Shown: positions 12,101 to 24,803 of the stretch, one piece after another
How positions within the stretch are numbered: the stretch's first letter is position 1
Layout of the letters: every line of letters starts with the position of its first letter
From: Pelodera strongyloides
Taxonomy: Eukaryota; Nematoda; Chromadorea; Rhabditida; Rhabditidae
Direction: 5' to 3'
NCBI GenBank assembly: GCA_036852015.1
Contig: JAANDG010000093.1
Span: forward strand, 278,155-342,154
DNA: 64,000 nucleotides
Position numbers and translations under genes: made by a program
Notes under the pieces: model-generated
The model's input: only the letters and a program-made list of their open reading frames with translations
What the model was told of the DNA's origin: nothing
Databases searched by the model: none

Positions 12101-15100
12101 ACAAAATGATTTTTCACTTATTTGTTCCTCAAGGTCAAAATTTGCATTAGTTTGTATAGATTTAAGAGTGTGGTGTATCTATGTTTCTATGCTTGGTTGT
12201 TTGCGTACATTTGCTTGAGTGGTATGAGTTAACAGATTGGTTTTGATTCTTTGACTTGCAAAGATAGGAAAAACCAACCTTTTTATATGAACGTTGAACA
12301 CAAAATGATTTTTCACTTATTGTTCCTCAAGGTCAAAATTTGCATTAGTTTGTATAGATTTAAGAGTGCGATGTATCTATGTTTCTATGCTTGGTTGTTT
12401 GCGTCCATTTTCTTGAGTGGTATGAGTTAACAGATTGGTTTTGATTCTTTGACTTGCAAAGATAGGAAAAACCAACCTTTTTATATGAACGTTGAACACA
12501 AAATGATTTTTCACTTAATTGTTCCTCAAGGTCAAAATTTGCATTAGTTTGTATAGATTTAAGAGTGCGATGTATCTATGTTTCTATGCTTGGTTGTTTG
12601 CGTCCATTTTCTTGAGTGGTATGAGTTAACAGATTGGTTTTGATTCTTTGACTTGCAAAGATAGGAAAAACCAACCTTTTTATATGAACGTTGAACACAA
12701 AATGATTTTTCACTAATTGTTCCTCAAGGTCAAAATTTGCATTAGTTTGTATAGATTTAAGAGTGCGATGTATCTATGTTTCTATGCTTGGTTGTTTGCG
12801 TCCATTTGCTTGAGTGGTATGAGTTAACAGATTGGTTTTGATTCTTTGACTTGCAAAGATAGGAAAAACCAACCTTTTTATATGAACGTTGAACACAAAA
12901 TGATTTTTCACTTAATTGTTCCTCAAGGTCAAAATTTGCATTAGTTTGTATAGATTTAAGAGTGCGATGTATCTATGTTTCTATGCTTGGTTGTTTGCGT
13001 ACATTTGCTTGAGTGGTATGAGTTAACAGATTGGTTTTGATTCTTTGACTTGCAAAGATAGGAAAAACCAACCTTTTTATATGAACGTTGAACACAAAAT
13101 GATTTTTCACTTATTTGTTCCTCAAGGTCAAAATTTGCATTAGTTTGTATAGATTTAAGAGTGCGATGTATCTATGTTTCTATGCTTGGTTGTTTGCGTA
13201 CCATTTGCTTGAGTGGTATGAGTTAACAGATTGGTTTTGATTCTTTGACTTGCAAAGATAGGAAAAACCAACCTTTTTATATGAACGTTGAACACAAAAT
13301 GATTTTTCACTAATTGTTCCTCAAGGTCAAAATTTGCATTAGTTTGTATAGATTTAAGAGTGCGATGTATCTATGTTTCTATGCTTGGTTGTTTGCGTCC
13401 ATTTGCTTGAGTGGTATGAGTTAACAGATTGGTTTTGATTCTTTGACTTGCAAAGATAGGAAAAACCAACCTTTTTATATGAACGTTGAACACAAAATGA
13501 TTTTTCACTTAATTTGTTCCTCAAGGTCAAAATTTGCATTAGTTTGTATAGATTTAAGAGTGCGATGTATCTATGTTTCTATGCTTGGTTGTTTGCGTAC
13601 ATTTGCTTGAGTGGTATGAGTTAACAGATTGGTTTTGATTCTTTGACTTGCAAAGATAGGAAAAACCAACCTTTTTATATGAACGTTGAACACAAAATGA
13701 TTTTTCACTTATTTGTTCCTCAAGGTCAAAATTTGCATTAGTTTGTATAGATTTAAGAGTGCGATGTATCTATGTTTCTATGCTTGGTTGTTTGCGTACA
13801 TTTGCTTGAGTGGTATGAGTTAACAGATTGGTTTTGATTCTTTGACTTGCAAAGATAGGAAAAACCAACCTTTTTATATGAACGTTGAACACAAAATGAT
13901 TTTTCACTAATTGTTCCTCAAGATCAAAATTTGCATTAGTTTGTATAGATTTAAGAGTGCGATGTATCTATGTTTCTATGCTTGGTTGTTTGCGTCCATT
14001 TTCTTGAGTGGTATGAGTTAACAGATTGGTTTTGATTCTTTGACTTGCAAAGATAGGAAAAACCAACCTTTTTATATGAACGTTGAACACAAAATGATTT
14101 TTCACTAATTGTTCCTCAAGGTCAAAATTTGCATTAGTTTGTATAGATTTAAGAGTGCGATGTATCTATGTTTCTATGCTTGGTTGTTTGCGTCCATTTG
14201 CTTGAGTGGTATGAGTTAACAGATTGGTTTTGATTCTTTGACTTGCAAAGATAGGAAAAACCAACCTTTTTATATGAACGTTGAACACAAAATGATTTTT
14301 CACTTATTTGTTCCTCAAGGTCAAAATTTGCATTAGTTTGTATAGATTTAAGAGTGTGGTGTATCTATGTTTCTATGCTTGGTTGTTTGCGTACATTTGC
14401 TTGAGTGGTATGAGTTAACAGATTGGTTTTGATTCTTTGACTTGCAAAGATAGGAAAAACCAACCTTTTTATATGAACGTTGAACACAAAATGATTTTTC
14501 ACTTATTTGTTCCTCAAGGTCAAAATTTGCATTAGTTTGTATAGATTTAAGAGTGTGGTGTATCTATGTTTCTATGCTTGGTTGTTTGCGTACATTTGCT
14601 TGAGTGGTATGAGTTAACAGATTGGTTTTGATTCTTTGACTTGCAAAGATAGGAAAAACCAACCTTTTTATATGAACGTTGAACACAAAATGATTTTTCA
14701 CTTATTTGTTCCTCAAGGTCAAAATTTGCATTAGTTTGTATAGATTTAAGAGTGCGATGTATCTATGTTTCTATGCTTGGTTGTTTGCGTCCATTTTCTT
14801 GAGTGGTATGAGTTAACAGATTGGTTTTGATTCTTTGACTTGCAAAGATAGGAAAACCAACCTTTTTATATGAACGTTGAACACAAAATGATTTTTCACT
14901 TAATTGTTCCTCAAGGTCAAAATTTGCATTAGTTTGTATAGATTTAAGAGTGCGATGTATCTATGTTTCTATGCTTGGTTGTTTGCGTCCATTTTCTTGA
15001 GTGGTATGAGTTAACAGATTGGTTTTGATTCTTTGACTTGCAAAGATAGGAAAAACCAACCTTTTTATATGAACGTTGAACACAAAATGATTTTTCACTA

Positions 15101-18100
15101 ATTGTTCCTCAAGGTCAAAATTTGCATTAGTTTGTATAGATTTAAGAGTGCGATGTATCTATGTTTCTATTCTTGGTTGTTTGCGTCCATTTGCTTGAGT
15201 GGTATGAGTTAACAGATTGGTTTTGATTCTTTGACTTGCAAAGATAGGAAAAACCAACCTTTTTATATGAACGTTGAACACAAAATGATTTTTCACTTAA
15301 TTGTTCCTCAAGGTCAAAATTTGCATTAGTTTGTATAGATTTAAGAGTGCGATGTATCTATGTTTCTATGCTTGGTTGTTTGCGTCCATTTGCTTGAGTG
15401 GTATGAGTTAACAGATTGGTTTTGATTCTTTGACTTGCAAAGATAGGAAAAACCAACCTTTTTATATGAACGTTGAACACAAAATGATTTTTCACTTATT
15501 TGTTCCTCAAGGTCAAAATTTGCATTAGTTTGTATAGATTTAAGAGTGCGATGTATCTATGTTTCTATGCTTGGTTGTTTGCGTACATTTGCTTGAGTGG
15601 TATGAGTTAACAGATTGGTTTTTGATTCTTTGACTTGCAAAGATAGGAAAAACCAACCTTTTTATATGAACGTTGAACACAAAATGATTTTTCACTAATT
15701 GTTCCTCAAGGTCAAAATTTGCATTAGTTTGTATAGATTTAAGAGTGCGATGTATCTATGTTTCTATGCTTGGTTGTTTGCGTCATTTGCTTGAGTGGTA
15801 TGATTAACAGATTGGTTTTGATTCTTTGACTTGCAAAGATAGGAAAAACCAACCTTTTTATATGAACGTTGAACACAAAATGATTTTTCACTAATTGTTC
15901 CTCAAGGTCAAAATTTGCATTAGTTTTATAGATTTAAGAGTGCGATGTATCTATGTTTCTATGCTTGGTTGTTGCGTATTTGCTTGAGTGGTATGAGTTA
16001 ACAGATTGGTTTTGATTCTTTGACTTGCAAAGATAGGAAAAACCAACCGTTTATATGAACGTTGAACACAAATGATTTTTCACTTATTTGTTCCTCAAGG
16101 TCAAAATTTGCATTAGTTTGTATAGATTTAAGAGTGCGATGTATCTATGTTTCTATGCTTGGTTGTTTGCGTCCATTTGCTTGAGTGGTATGAGTTAACA
16201 GATTGGTTTTGATTCTTTGACTTGCAAAGATAGGAAAAACCAACCTTTTTATATGAACGTTGAACACAAAATGATTTTTCACTTATTTGTTCCTCAAGGT
16301 CAAAATTTGCATTAGTTTGTATAGATTTAAGAGTGCGATGTATCTATGTTTCTATGCTGGTTGTTTGCGTACATTTGCTTGAGTGGATGAGTTACAATTG
16401 GTTTTGATTCTTTGACTTGCAAAGATAGGAAAAACCAACCTTTTTATATGAACGTTGAACACAAAATGATTTTTCACTATTTGTTCCTCAAGGTCAAAAT
16501 TTGCATTAGTTTGTATAGATTTAAGAGTGCGATGTATCTATGTTTCTATGCTTGGTTGTTTGCGTACATTTGCTTGAGTGGTATGAGTTAACAGATTGGT
16601 TTTGATTCTTTGACTTGCAAAGATAGGAAAAACCAACCTTTTTATATGAACGTTGAACACAAAATGATTTTTCACCTACTTGTTCCTCAAGGTCAAAAAT
16701 TAGTTTGTATAGATTTAAGAGTGCGATGTATCTATGTTTCTATGCTTGTTGTTTGCGTCCATTTGCTGAGTGGTATGAGTTAACAGATTGTTTTGATTCT
16801 TTGACTTGCAAAGATAGAAAAACCAACCTTTTTATATGACGTTGAACACAAAAATATTTTTCACTTATTGTTCCTCAAGGTCAAAATGCATTAGTTGTAT
16901 AGATTTAAGAGTGCGTGTATCTATGTTTCTATGCTTGGTTGTTTGCGTCCATTTGCTTGAGTGGTATGAGTTAACAGATTGGTTTTGATTCTTTGACTTG
17001 CAAAGATAGGAAAACCAACCTTTTTATATGAACGTTGAACACAAAATGATTTTTCACTTATTTGTTCCTCAAGGTCAAAATTTGCATTAGTTTGTATAGA
17101 TTTAAGAGTGTGGTGTATCTATGTTTCTATGCTTGGTTGTTTGCGTACATTTGCTTGTGTGGTATGAGTTAACAGATTGTTTTGATTCTTTGACTTGCAA
17201 AGATAGGAACCAACTATATGAACGTTGAACACAAAATGATTTTTCACTTATTTGTTCCTAGGTCAAAATTTGCATTAGTTTGTATAGATTTAACAGTGCG
17301 ATGTATCTATGTTTCTATTTGGTTTTTGCGTACATTTGCTTGAGTTGTATGAGTTAACAGATTGGTTTTGATTCTTTGACTTGAAAGATAGGAAAAACCA
17401 ACTTTTTATATGAACTTGAACACAAATGATTTTTCACTTATTTGTTCCTCAAGGTCAAAATTTGCATTAGTTTGTATAGATTTAAGAGTGCGATGTATCT
17501 ATGTTTCTATGCTTGGTTGTTTGCGTCCATTTTCTTGAGTGGTATGAGTTAACAGATGGTTTTGATTCTTTGACTTGCAAAGATAGGAAAAACCAACCCT
17601 TTTTATATGAACGTTGAACAAAAAATGATTTTTCACTTATTTTTCCTCAAGGTCAAAATTTGCATTAGTTTGTATAGATTTAAGAGTTCGATGTATCTAT
17701 GTTTCTATGCTTGGTTGTTTGCGTCCATTTTCTTGAGTGGGATGAGTTAACAGTTGGTTTTGATTCTTTGACTTGCAAAGATAGGAAAAACCAACCTTTT
17801 TATATGAACGTTGAACACAAAATGATTTTTCACTATTGTTCCTCAAGGTCAAAATTTGCATTAGTATAGATTTAAGAGTGCGATGTATCTATGTTTCTAT
17901 GGTTGGTTGTTTGCGTCCATTTGCTTGAGTGGTATGAGTTAACAGATTGGTTTTGATTCTTTTACTTGCAAAGATAGAAAAAACCAACCTTTTTATATGA
18001 ACGTTGAACACAAAATGATTTTTCACTTAATTGTTCCTCAAGGTCAAAATTTGCATTAGTTTGTATAGATTTAAGAGTGCGATGTATCTATGTTTCTATG

Positions 18101-19435
18101 CTTGGTTGTTTGCGTCCATTTGCTTGAGTGGTATGAGTTAACAGATGGTTTTGATTCTTTGACTTGCAAAGATAGGAAAAACCAACCTTTTTATATGAAC
18201 GTTGAACACAAAATGATTTTTCACTAATTGTTCCTCAAGGTCAAAATTTGCATTAGTTTGTATAGATTTAAGAGTGCGATGTATCTATGTTTCTATGCTT
18301 GGTTGTTTGCGTACATTTGTTGAGTGGTATGAGTTAACAGATTGGTTTTGATTCTTTGACTTGCAAAGATAGGAAAACAACCTTTTTATATGAACGTTAA
18401 CACAAAATGATTTTTCACTGTTCCTCAAGGTCAAAATTTGCATTAGTTTGTATATATTTAAGAGTGCGATGTAATGTTTCTATGTTGGTTGTTTGCGTCA
18501 TTTGCTTGAGTGGTATGAGTTAACAGATTGGTTTTGATTCTTTGACTTGCAAAGATAGGAAAAACCAACCTTTTTATATGAACGTTGAACACAAAATGAT
18601 TTTTCACTAATTGTTCCTCAAGGTCAAATTTTCATTAGTTTGTATAGATTTAAGAGTGCGATGTATCTATGTTTCTATGCTTGGTTGTTTGCGTCATTTG
18701 CTTGAGTGGTATGTAACAGATTGGTTTTGATTCTTTGACTTGCAATAGGAAAAACCAGTTGAACACAAAATCACTTATTTGTTCCTCAAGGTCAAAATTT
18801 GCATTAGTTTGTATAGATTTAAGAGTGCGATGTATTGTTTCTATGCTTGGTTGTTTGCGTCCATTTGCTTGAGTGGTATGAGTTAACAGATTGGTTTGAT
18901 TCTTTGACTTGCAAAGATAGGAAAAACCAACCTTTTATATGAAAGTGAACACAAAATGATTTTTCACTTATTTGTTCCTCAAGGTCAAAATTTGCATTAG
19001 TTTGTATAGATTTAAGAGTGCGATGTATCTATGTTTCTATGCTTGGTTGTTTGCGTACATTTGCTTGAGTGGTATGAGTTAACAGATTGGTTTTGATTCT
19101 TTGACTTGCAAAGATAGGAAAACCAACCTTTTTATATGAACGTTGAACACAAAATGATTTTTCACTTATTTGTTCCTCAAGGTCAAAATTTGCATTAGTT
19201 TGTATAGATTTAAGAGTGCGATGTATCTATGTTTCTATGCTTGGTTGTTTGCGTACATTTGCTTGAGTGGTATGAGTTAACAGATTGGTTTTGATTCTTT
19301 GACTTGCAAAGATAGGAAAAACCAACCTTTTTATATGAACGTTGAACACAAAATGATTTTTCACCTACTTGTTCCTCAAGGTCAAAATTTGTATTAGTTT
19401 GTGTAAATTTAAATAGGTGTGGTGAATGTACGTTT
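6185..19435 (+). repeat. Satellite array, ~199-bp monomer, about 66 copies
   Basis: Head-to-tail copies of one monomer run without interruption. The landmark TGCATTAGTTTG recurs at 9361, 9560, 9759 and so on, a spacing of 199; other units are 196-200. Internal variants include CGATG, TGGTG or CGGTG after the AGAGTG landmark, TACATTTGC, CCATTTGC or CCATTTTC near the middle, and CACTTATTTG, CACTTAATTG or CACTAATTG near the end. The first three units and the last one are clearly divergent and carry TTTGTGTAAATTT where interior units carry TTTGTATAGATTT. Interior units differ at only a few bases, as expected from homogenisation by unequal exchange. The length is not a multiple of three and each copy has stops, so it is not a repeat-protein gene. 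A centromeric, heterochromatic or simply expanded role cannot be told from sequence. Confidence 0.97.
15780..19130 (+). other. Deletion-rich part of the satellite (probable consensus errors)
   Basis: Units here show many scattered losses of one to five bases not seen in the earlier units, for example GCGTCATTTGC, TATGATTAACAG and CACAAATGATT. The changes are almost all deletions and differ from unit to unit, which fits low-coverage long-read consensus better than biology. Unit lengths here should not be used for evolutionary analysis. Confidence 0.6.
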
Positions 19436-19519
19436 GTATACTCGTTGTATGGTTTTATGCAATGAGCCGGATTCAATTGACCCTTCGGAACCAACTAAAG
19501 TACATAGCCGATAAACAAA

Positions 19520-20640
19520 GACGATTTTTTCACATACTTTGCCGTTTTTTGCATACAATACCATCAGGTTCGGAGTTTTTCACCAAAAATATTTTGAAAA
19601 AAAAAGTTATAAACGAAAATAAACATAAAATCACAAACAAGTAAGTGAATCTTGAATAAAAATTTTCTCAAACAATGTTTTGTATGGGAAAATTCGCTTT
19701 ACACGATTGGCCGCGCCATATAACAGTGCCGAGCTGGGAGGATGCAAAGTGCATTTTCAACTTATCACACACTCCGCTGCATCAAAATGACGAAATTTGT
19801 CAAAAGTTTATGGGGTTTCAATGCATGGCAAAAACTGCGCATTTTGCTTCTAAGTATCAAATGTGCATCTCGTTTACGATTTTGCATGCACCTTTGATGG
19901 GGTTTCCATGTATAGCCGATTTTCCTTCCAAGTATCGAAAAATTTACCGTATCTTGGCACTACACGAACATATCTACATGCAGTTTTTACGACCGATCAC
20001 CACGGGACCATTTGTTCAACAAATGCTGAGCTTTAATGACGGGTTTTCTATAATGTGGATGTGTCAAAATTACGCAAAATTACGGTAGATTGGCACACGA
20101 TTTTGCAATTAATGGGGTCTCGATGTATGGCAAAATTTGCAGATTTTTGCTTCCAAGTATGGCTTTAATTACCGTAGATTGGCACTACACGAGAACATCT
20201 ACAGACCGCCAAAAAATGGTCCCGCGGCGGTAGCCACAGGACCATTTTTTTCGATCGTGCATAAACTGTGCATTTTCGCCTCCTCTAGTATTATCAATGG
20301 TGCATTTTCTAACTTTCAAAGGTGTATGCAAAATCGTGCACGAGATGCACATTTGATACTTGGAAGCAAAATGCGCTGTTTTTGCCATACATCGAGATCC
20401 CATGATACTTGGAAGAAAAATGCACGGTTTTCGGCATACTTGGAAACCCCATACAAGTTAGAAAATCATGCCATTAAATTGACCAGGCGAAAATGCACTG
20501 TTTATGCACAGTCGAAAAAAAAAATTTTTTGGCGGACTGTAGTTGTTGTTGTGTAATGCAATCTACAGTAAATTGTCCCATACTTGGAAGCAAAAATCAG
20601 CAATTCTTGCCATACATTGAATCCACAACAAGGAAAGAAT
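19520..20640. repeat. Foldback cluster of dispersed repeats
   Basis: The opening (CACCAAAAAT, then ACGAAAATAAACATAA) matches the element at 61850-61990 and, inverted, 54880-55050. Inside it, 19805-19910 (GCATGGCAAAAACTGCGCAT, then TGTGCATCTCG) returns inverted at about 20300-20405, giving arms of roughly 100 bases around a spacer with further partial copies. Open frames such as 19675-20088 and 20137-20556 arise from these arms and show no protein family. Confidence 0.6.
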
Positions 20641-21036
20641 GGACATGTTTATTGCTGTAACGAACGCACTGATGGTTCCTCCGCCCCTTTCTGTAACTTT
20701 CGTCAAACCGTCACTTCGCTTTATGGACACAAATTGCACTAGTTTATTTAAATTTGGTGGTGTCGCCGCCGGCCGGCTTTCTTCTTCTTTCGACAGTGCC
20801 TGATGCCGAAAAAAGCGCGTATCTGAAGAAAACATATTATGGGGTTTATAAGCTGAAAATTTACCGTATCTTGGAATTACACGGGAATACTTTTTTCTCC
20901 ATATTCTACATGCAGGTAAGTGCAGAAATACGGTAGTACAGACAGAATCACATCGAATTGTTTGATACTTTGAAACCCCATTAAGCGCAGTATGTTTGGG
21001 AGTTTGCTTCCACCCGTTATTTATAGGAAAAAATAA

Positions 21037-21460
21037 AGTCACTAAAGGGACAACCTCTTGGTCGCTTTTGTACGCTTTGTGTTCTTACGCACAGCACGGC
21101 AGTGAAAAAAACCGTAAAATAGCTGATTTCATCGATCAGTTTAATGAAGAAAAATGTGTCGCGCAGACCAAGCACCGCAGTTAGCCAAAAACCAAATGTT
21201 GTAATGTCCACGAGATGCGCGACCAATACTCGGTGGCTTAACCTTAGTGACGATGGTATGGGATATTGGACAATAATGAATATGGTTAGGGATTGGACCT
21301 GGAACACGATTTTAAGTCAACATTTTACTCACGGCTGCAGCATTTAATGCAAAATAATTTCCCCAACCCTATCTGTTAAATATAACTCAGAAGTTAAAAA
21401 CACAAAGCATTGCGAAGGGACAAAGGCGACAACACCCTTTAAAGAGCTTTTGGCGATCCT
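21037..21460. repeat. Degenerate MITE-like element, family of 22358 and 56349
   Basis: The left end (CTAAAGGGACAACC) and right end (inverted, CTTTAAAGGGTGTTGTCGCC) form imperfect terminal repeats. Internal landmarks (TTTGTGTT near both ends, GTTAGCCAAAAACCAAATGT and an ATTTTACTCAC block) match the element at 56349-56787. Confidence 0.45.
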
Positions 21461-21499
21461 GGTATAGGACGGGTTGGATGGTAACCACTTTAGCAATAA

Positions 21500-22357
21500 T
21501 ACCAAAGTACGCAAATCCCAGGAATATATGTCAATTCGCAGATAAACAAAGGCGCGATTCTGAAACAATAATGGTTAAGATTTTTATAATTTAACTCAAT
21601 TGCGACACCAGACTGTGCCTCACGCGCTAACCTTTATATTAAGCGAGGGAGCATAACAGTCGATATATAGGTGAAATAATGAGATGTTTAAATCTAACTT
21701 CTATGCAAAGAAATAGGAAAGAGCACAACTTTCCATTTTTGTACTAGTGAAACCCTGCAATGCGGAGATATTTGATGCACTATGGATACCAATGCCTATG
21801 TCACACTAAATAAAAGCGTCAGAACAACCGTGCCTACATGTACACTTCATCTTTTTTAAATGGCAACGTTTATATCAGGGTATTGGAATTATATCCTGCG
21901 GAAGACAATTAAGCCCGGAGCACCAAACATTCGCTAAAAATTAATAATGGGAAGGTGAACATCTGGCTCGCACTAGAACCAACTCATTATTTTGCCGGCT
22001 TCCCGTCCTGTTTCTGAACCCCATGAGACTTCTGAGTTGTCATTCTTCGGTTTGTCATTGTCCGTTCTGTTCTCGTGGCCTATTTGATCTTTTCGTATCT
22101 AAATGTGAAAATAAAGTGAATTGACAAAATTTTGTGCGCGCTACGCCTGGTTGTTAGTTTGTACTGCTCATGCTCACATGCGAGTCTTCTTTTGTAGACG
22201 CCACGGACTTAACAATGGCCTCGTCCTGAATGCAGTCTCCGAGTTCTGGCTGATTTGGATCCGATGGCAAAAGTAGACTGTCCTCGGTCCTCTAATTACT
22301 AAATCAGTGTATATAGGAAAAAAAGGAGATGTTTTCTACACTTCTCTGGTCCTGCGC
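21500..22357. other. No feature recognised
   Basis: Unique-looking AT-rich sequence. No exon with both good borders and no repeat shared with the rest of the window was noticed. Confidence 0.3.
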
Positions 22358-22822
22358 TTAAAGGGGCACGGTCACCTTTTGGTACCTTACGTAGATTTAG
22401 TGTTTTATTAACTGCATAATGCGTAAAGCACAGTGTTTGGAATTTTTTTTGCATGAAACGCGGCATCAGCGAGTAAAATGAAGACGAAAAATAGTGTTCC
22501 TGAACCAATACACTCAGATATTATGCAGATAATACAAACCGTAACCCTAGTAATAGTCCATTATCAATGTCCATGAGGATAATGACTCGACTAAGTTTAT
22601 TCGGCTAAATAATTGGTCGCATATCTCGCGGGCATTATAACAGTTGGTTTTCTATGGCTAACTGAGGTGCTTGTTCCGAACGCAACTTTTTTACTCGGTG
22701 AATTTCTCGCTGAAATCGGCTTTCTTGTCTGATTTTTTTCCAACAATATGCCTTAAATATTATGCAGATAATAAAAACTCAAATTATAAATAAGGGAGAA
22801 AGCGGTGACCGCGTCCCTCTAA
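22358..22822. repeat. MITE-like element with TTAAAGG...GGTCACC ends
   Basis: The left end reads TTAAAGGGGCACGGTCACC. The right end, inverted, reads TAGAGGGACGCGGTCACCGC. Both are followed inward by a TTTAGTGTTTT or GAGTTTTTATTATC segment and TTATGCAG-type sequence. The copy at 56349-56787 has the same ends and length class. There is no transposase frame, so it is non-autonomous. Confidence 0.6.
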
Positions 22823-23693
22823 AGGGCGCGATGGTGCCGTCCTTCGCAATATTATACTCAACTTTTTTGGTAGCATCAGCTTCCCTTTTCTTCTCGTCCT
22901 CCTTCTCTTTGTTATTCGTTCGCACCATTACCTGCTTTTTTCGGCATTTTTGTCTCCTGTACGATTCAGATATATATCTAGAGTACCCTCAACACACATT
23001 GAGACCCACCACTCCATATTTCTTCCGTCTTGAAGTGCATGCTCAGAACAAATGGCCAAATTGAGGACAGTCGCACCAAGCATAGTCACGGTGTGGTATG
23101 TTGTATACGCCAGCTACTTTGGCGCCGTGTGATCTGTGCAGTGTCCAGATGCTACGCTTTTTTTTTCCTCGGAACCTAGTGATCAACACTTCATGTAGTG
23201 TCTTTCAGCAAATCCTGTTCTCCATGAGAACGGGTTTTAGGCTTCCCATGGAATTTCTTTACCAAGTATATTTCTACGCCACTTCAACAGTGACATGTCT
23301 GATAAACGGCTAACAAAGTAATATGCCCCAAGCAGAAAACAAAGTATTAAAGCAATTATATTGAAGAAGCAACTCGCCAAAATATCACAATGCAGAAATG
23401 ACCGCTATTTCTATTTATTCGTCCTGCACATTTGTGATGTCTGAATGATGCTACCAAAGGTACGTAGCATCAAAAACATGGCCACATCTTCCAATTGATC
23501 TCACTTTTTCAGGAATCTCATATCGAATTGTCTACTCCGCACTGTTGCGTTTCTCCAACAAAACAAAAAACAACAACAGAGGAGACTGATATGCCCCTGT
23601 CCTATTAATAAAGCAAGCTAAGCAGTGTCGTCGAACATGTAGACGTTAGTCGACGGACATCTACCACCACACTATGAAGAGTGAGGTAAAATG
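22823..23693. other. No feature recognised
   Basis: Open frames at 22762-23064 and 23098-23313 are short and lack both splice borders and recognisable motifs. No repeat shared with other parts of the window was noticed. Confidence 0.3.
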
Positions 23694-23694
23694 G

Positions 23695-23928
23695 TATGTG
23701 TGTGTGTGTGTGTGTGTTTGTGTTGTGTGTGTATGTGTGTGTGTCGGTGTGTGCATTCGTTTGCATGTGTGTGTTGTGTGTTTGTGTGTATGTGTGTATG
23801 CCTGTATGGGTTTGTGTTTGTGTGTGTGTGAGTGTGTGTGTGTGTTTGGTGCGTGTGTATTTATGTGTGAGTATGTGTGTATTTATGTGTGAGTATGTGT
23901 GTATATATGTGTGTGTGTGTGCGTGCGA
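23695..23928 (+). repeat. Interrupted TG/TGTA microsatellite
   Basis: About 230 bases of TG repeats broken by TTTG, TATG, CATTCG and GAG interruptions. The Cys/Val-rich open frames through it are artefacts of the repeat. Confidence 0.95.
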
Positions 23929-24803
23929 CTAGGCTTCACTGAGGAATTGATCAATATTTTGGAAAATATCCACTGTTTCCTCAAAATATACCTCTCCGGC
24001 TTGTTCCGCCACTGCAAATCTCTCTAATAATCAATGCAATTAGACAACCTGTCGCCGGCATCTTTTCTCGTGAAAAGAAGCAATTGTCGTGTCCTCGTCA
24101 ATGAGTTGCCGAACCTTTCCGCGAATCATATACTCCAAACGGCATAGTCACATTGTGAAATTATCGCATCAGTCGTTTCCTAAACTTTGAACTTTAGTAG
24201 TAAATTATCTTCCAACATTCTTAGTTGTTGTTTAGCATAGAGCTGATACTTCGATAATGGTACATTGCAAAAATTCAAGAAAATTGTTATCGCTGACCTT
24301 TTATCCCTGTGGACGCAATTCATGTGGACCACATTTGCTTAAACTGAACCTCTGTACACTTGCGTTAGGCAGGTATTGTTGCGACTTTTTATTCTGTTTG
24401 TGGAAATGCGTGTGGTAAACATTTTATGTGTTCGTAATGTTGCACCGTATATATTAACACATTTTATCAGCACTATCTTTAAATGGACCACGAATCATTA
24501 AACTATAAAATAAGGGAAATTAAGATTTCAATGCATGTTTAACTCGTCTGCTTAAGATACTTTAATGCGCCATCAGCGGGTGGTCCAATCTTAAACCCTT
24601 GAATTGTAACCGGCAAAACAATAACTCAAATGCACTGAACACGTGATTGGCTTCAAGGGGCTCAACCTTCTTTGAGGGCCATTTACATTACACTGCAATA
24701 CTTATGGCACTGCGGAGGTAAAGCGAATATAAAAACGGTTTGTAGGTAATTTTGACTGTGCGGCTGCAACAACGGGATTCTTCGCAACGCCTTGCAAGGA
24801 GCT
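23929..24803. other. No feature recognised
   Basis: AT-rich sequence with no supportable exon or shared repeat. Confidence 0.3.

Noticed and set aside
6185..19435. CRISPR-like array
   Set aside because: Repeats are ~199 bp, directly adjacent and without unique spacers, in a eukaryotic setting.
6433..19494. Minus-strand open frames in the satellite (6433-6768, 13354-13539, 19210-19494)
   Set aside because: They are the same monomer translated where a copy happens to lack its usual stop. The period is not a multiple of three and most copies are interrupted.
23674..23932. Cys/Val-rich frames of 72-78 codons
   Set aside because: They are translations of a TG microsatellite.
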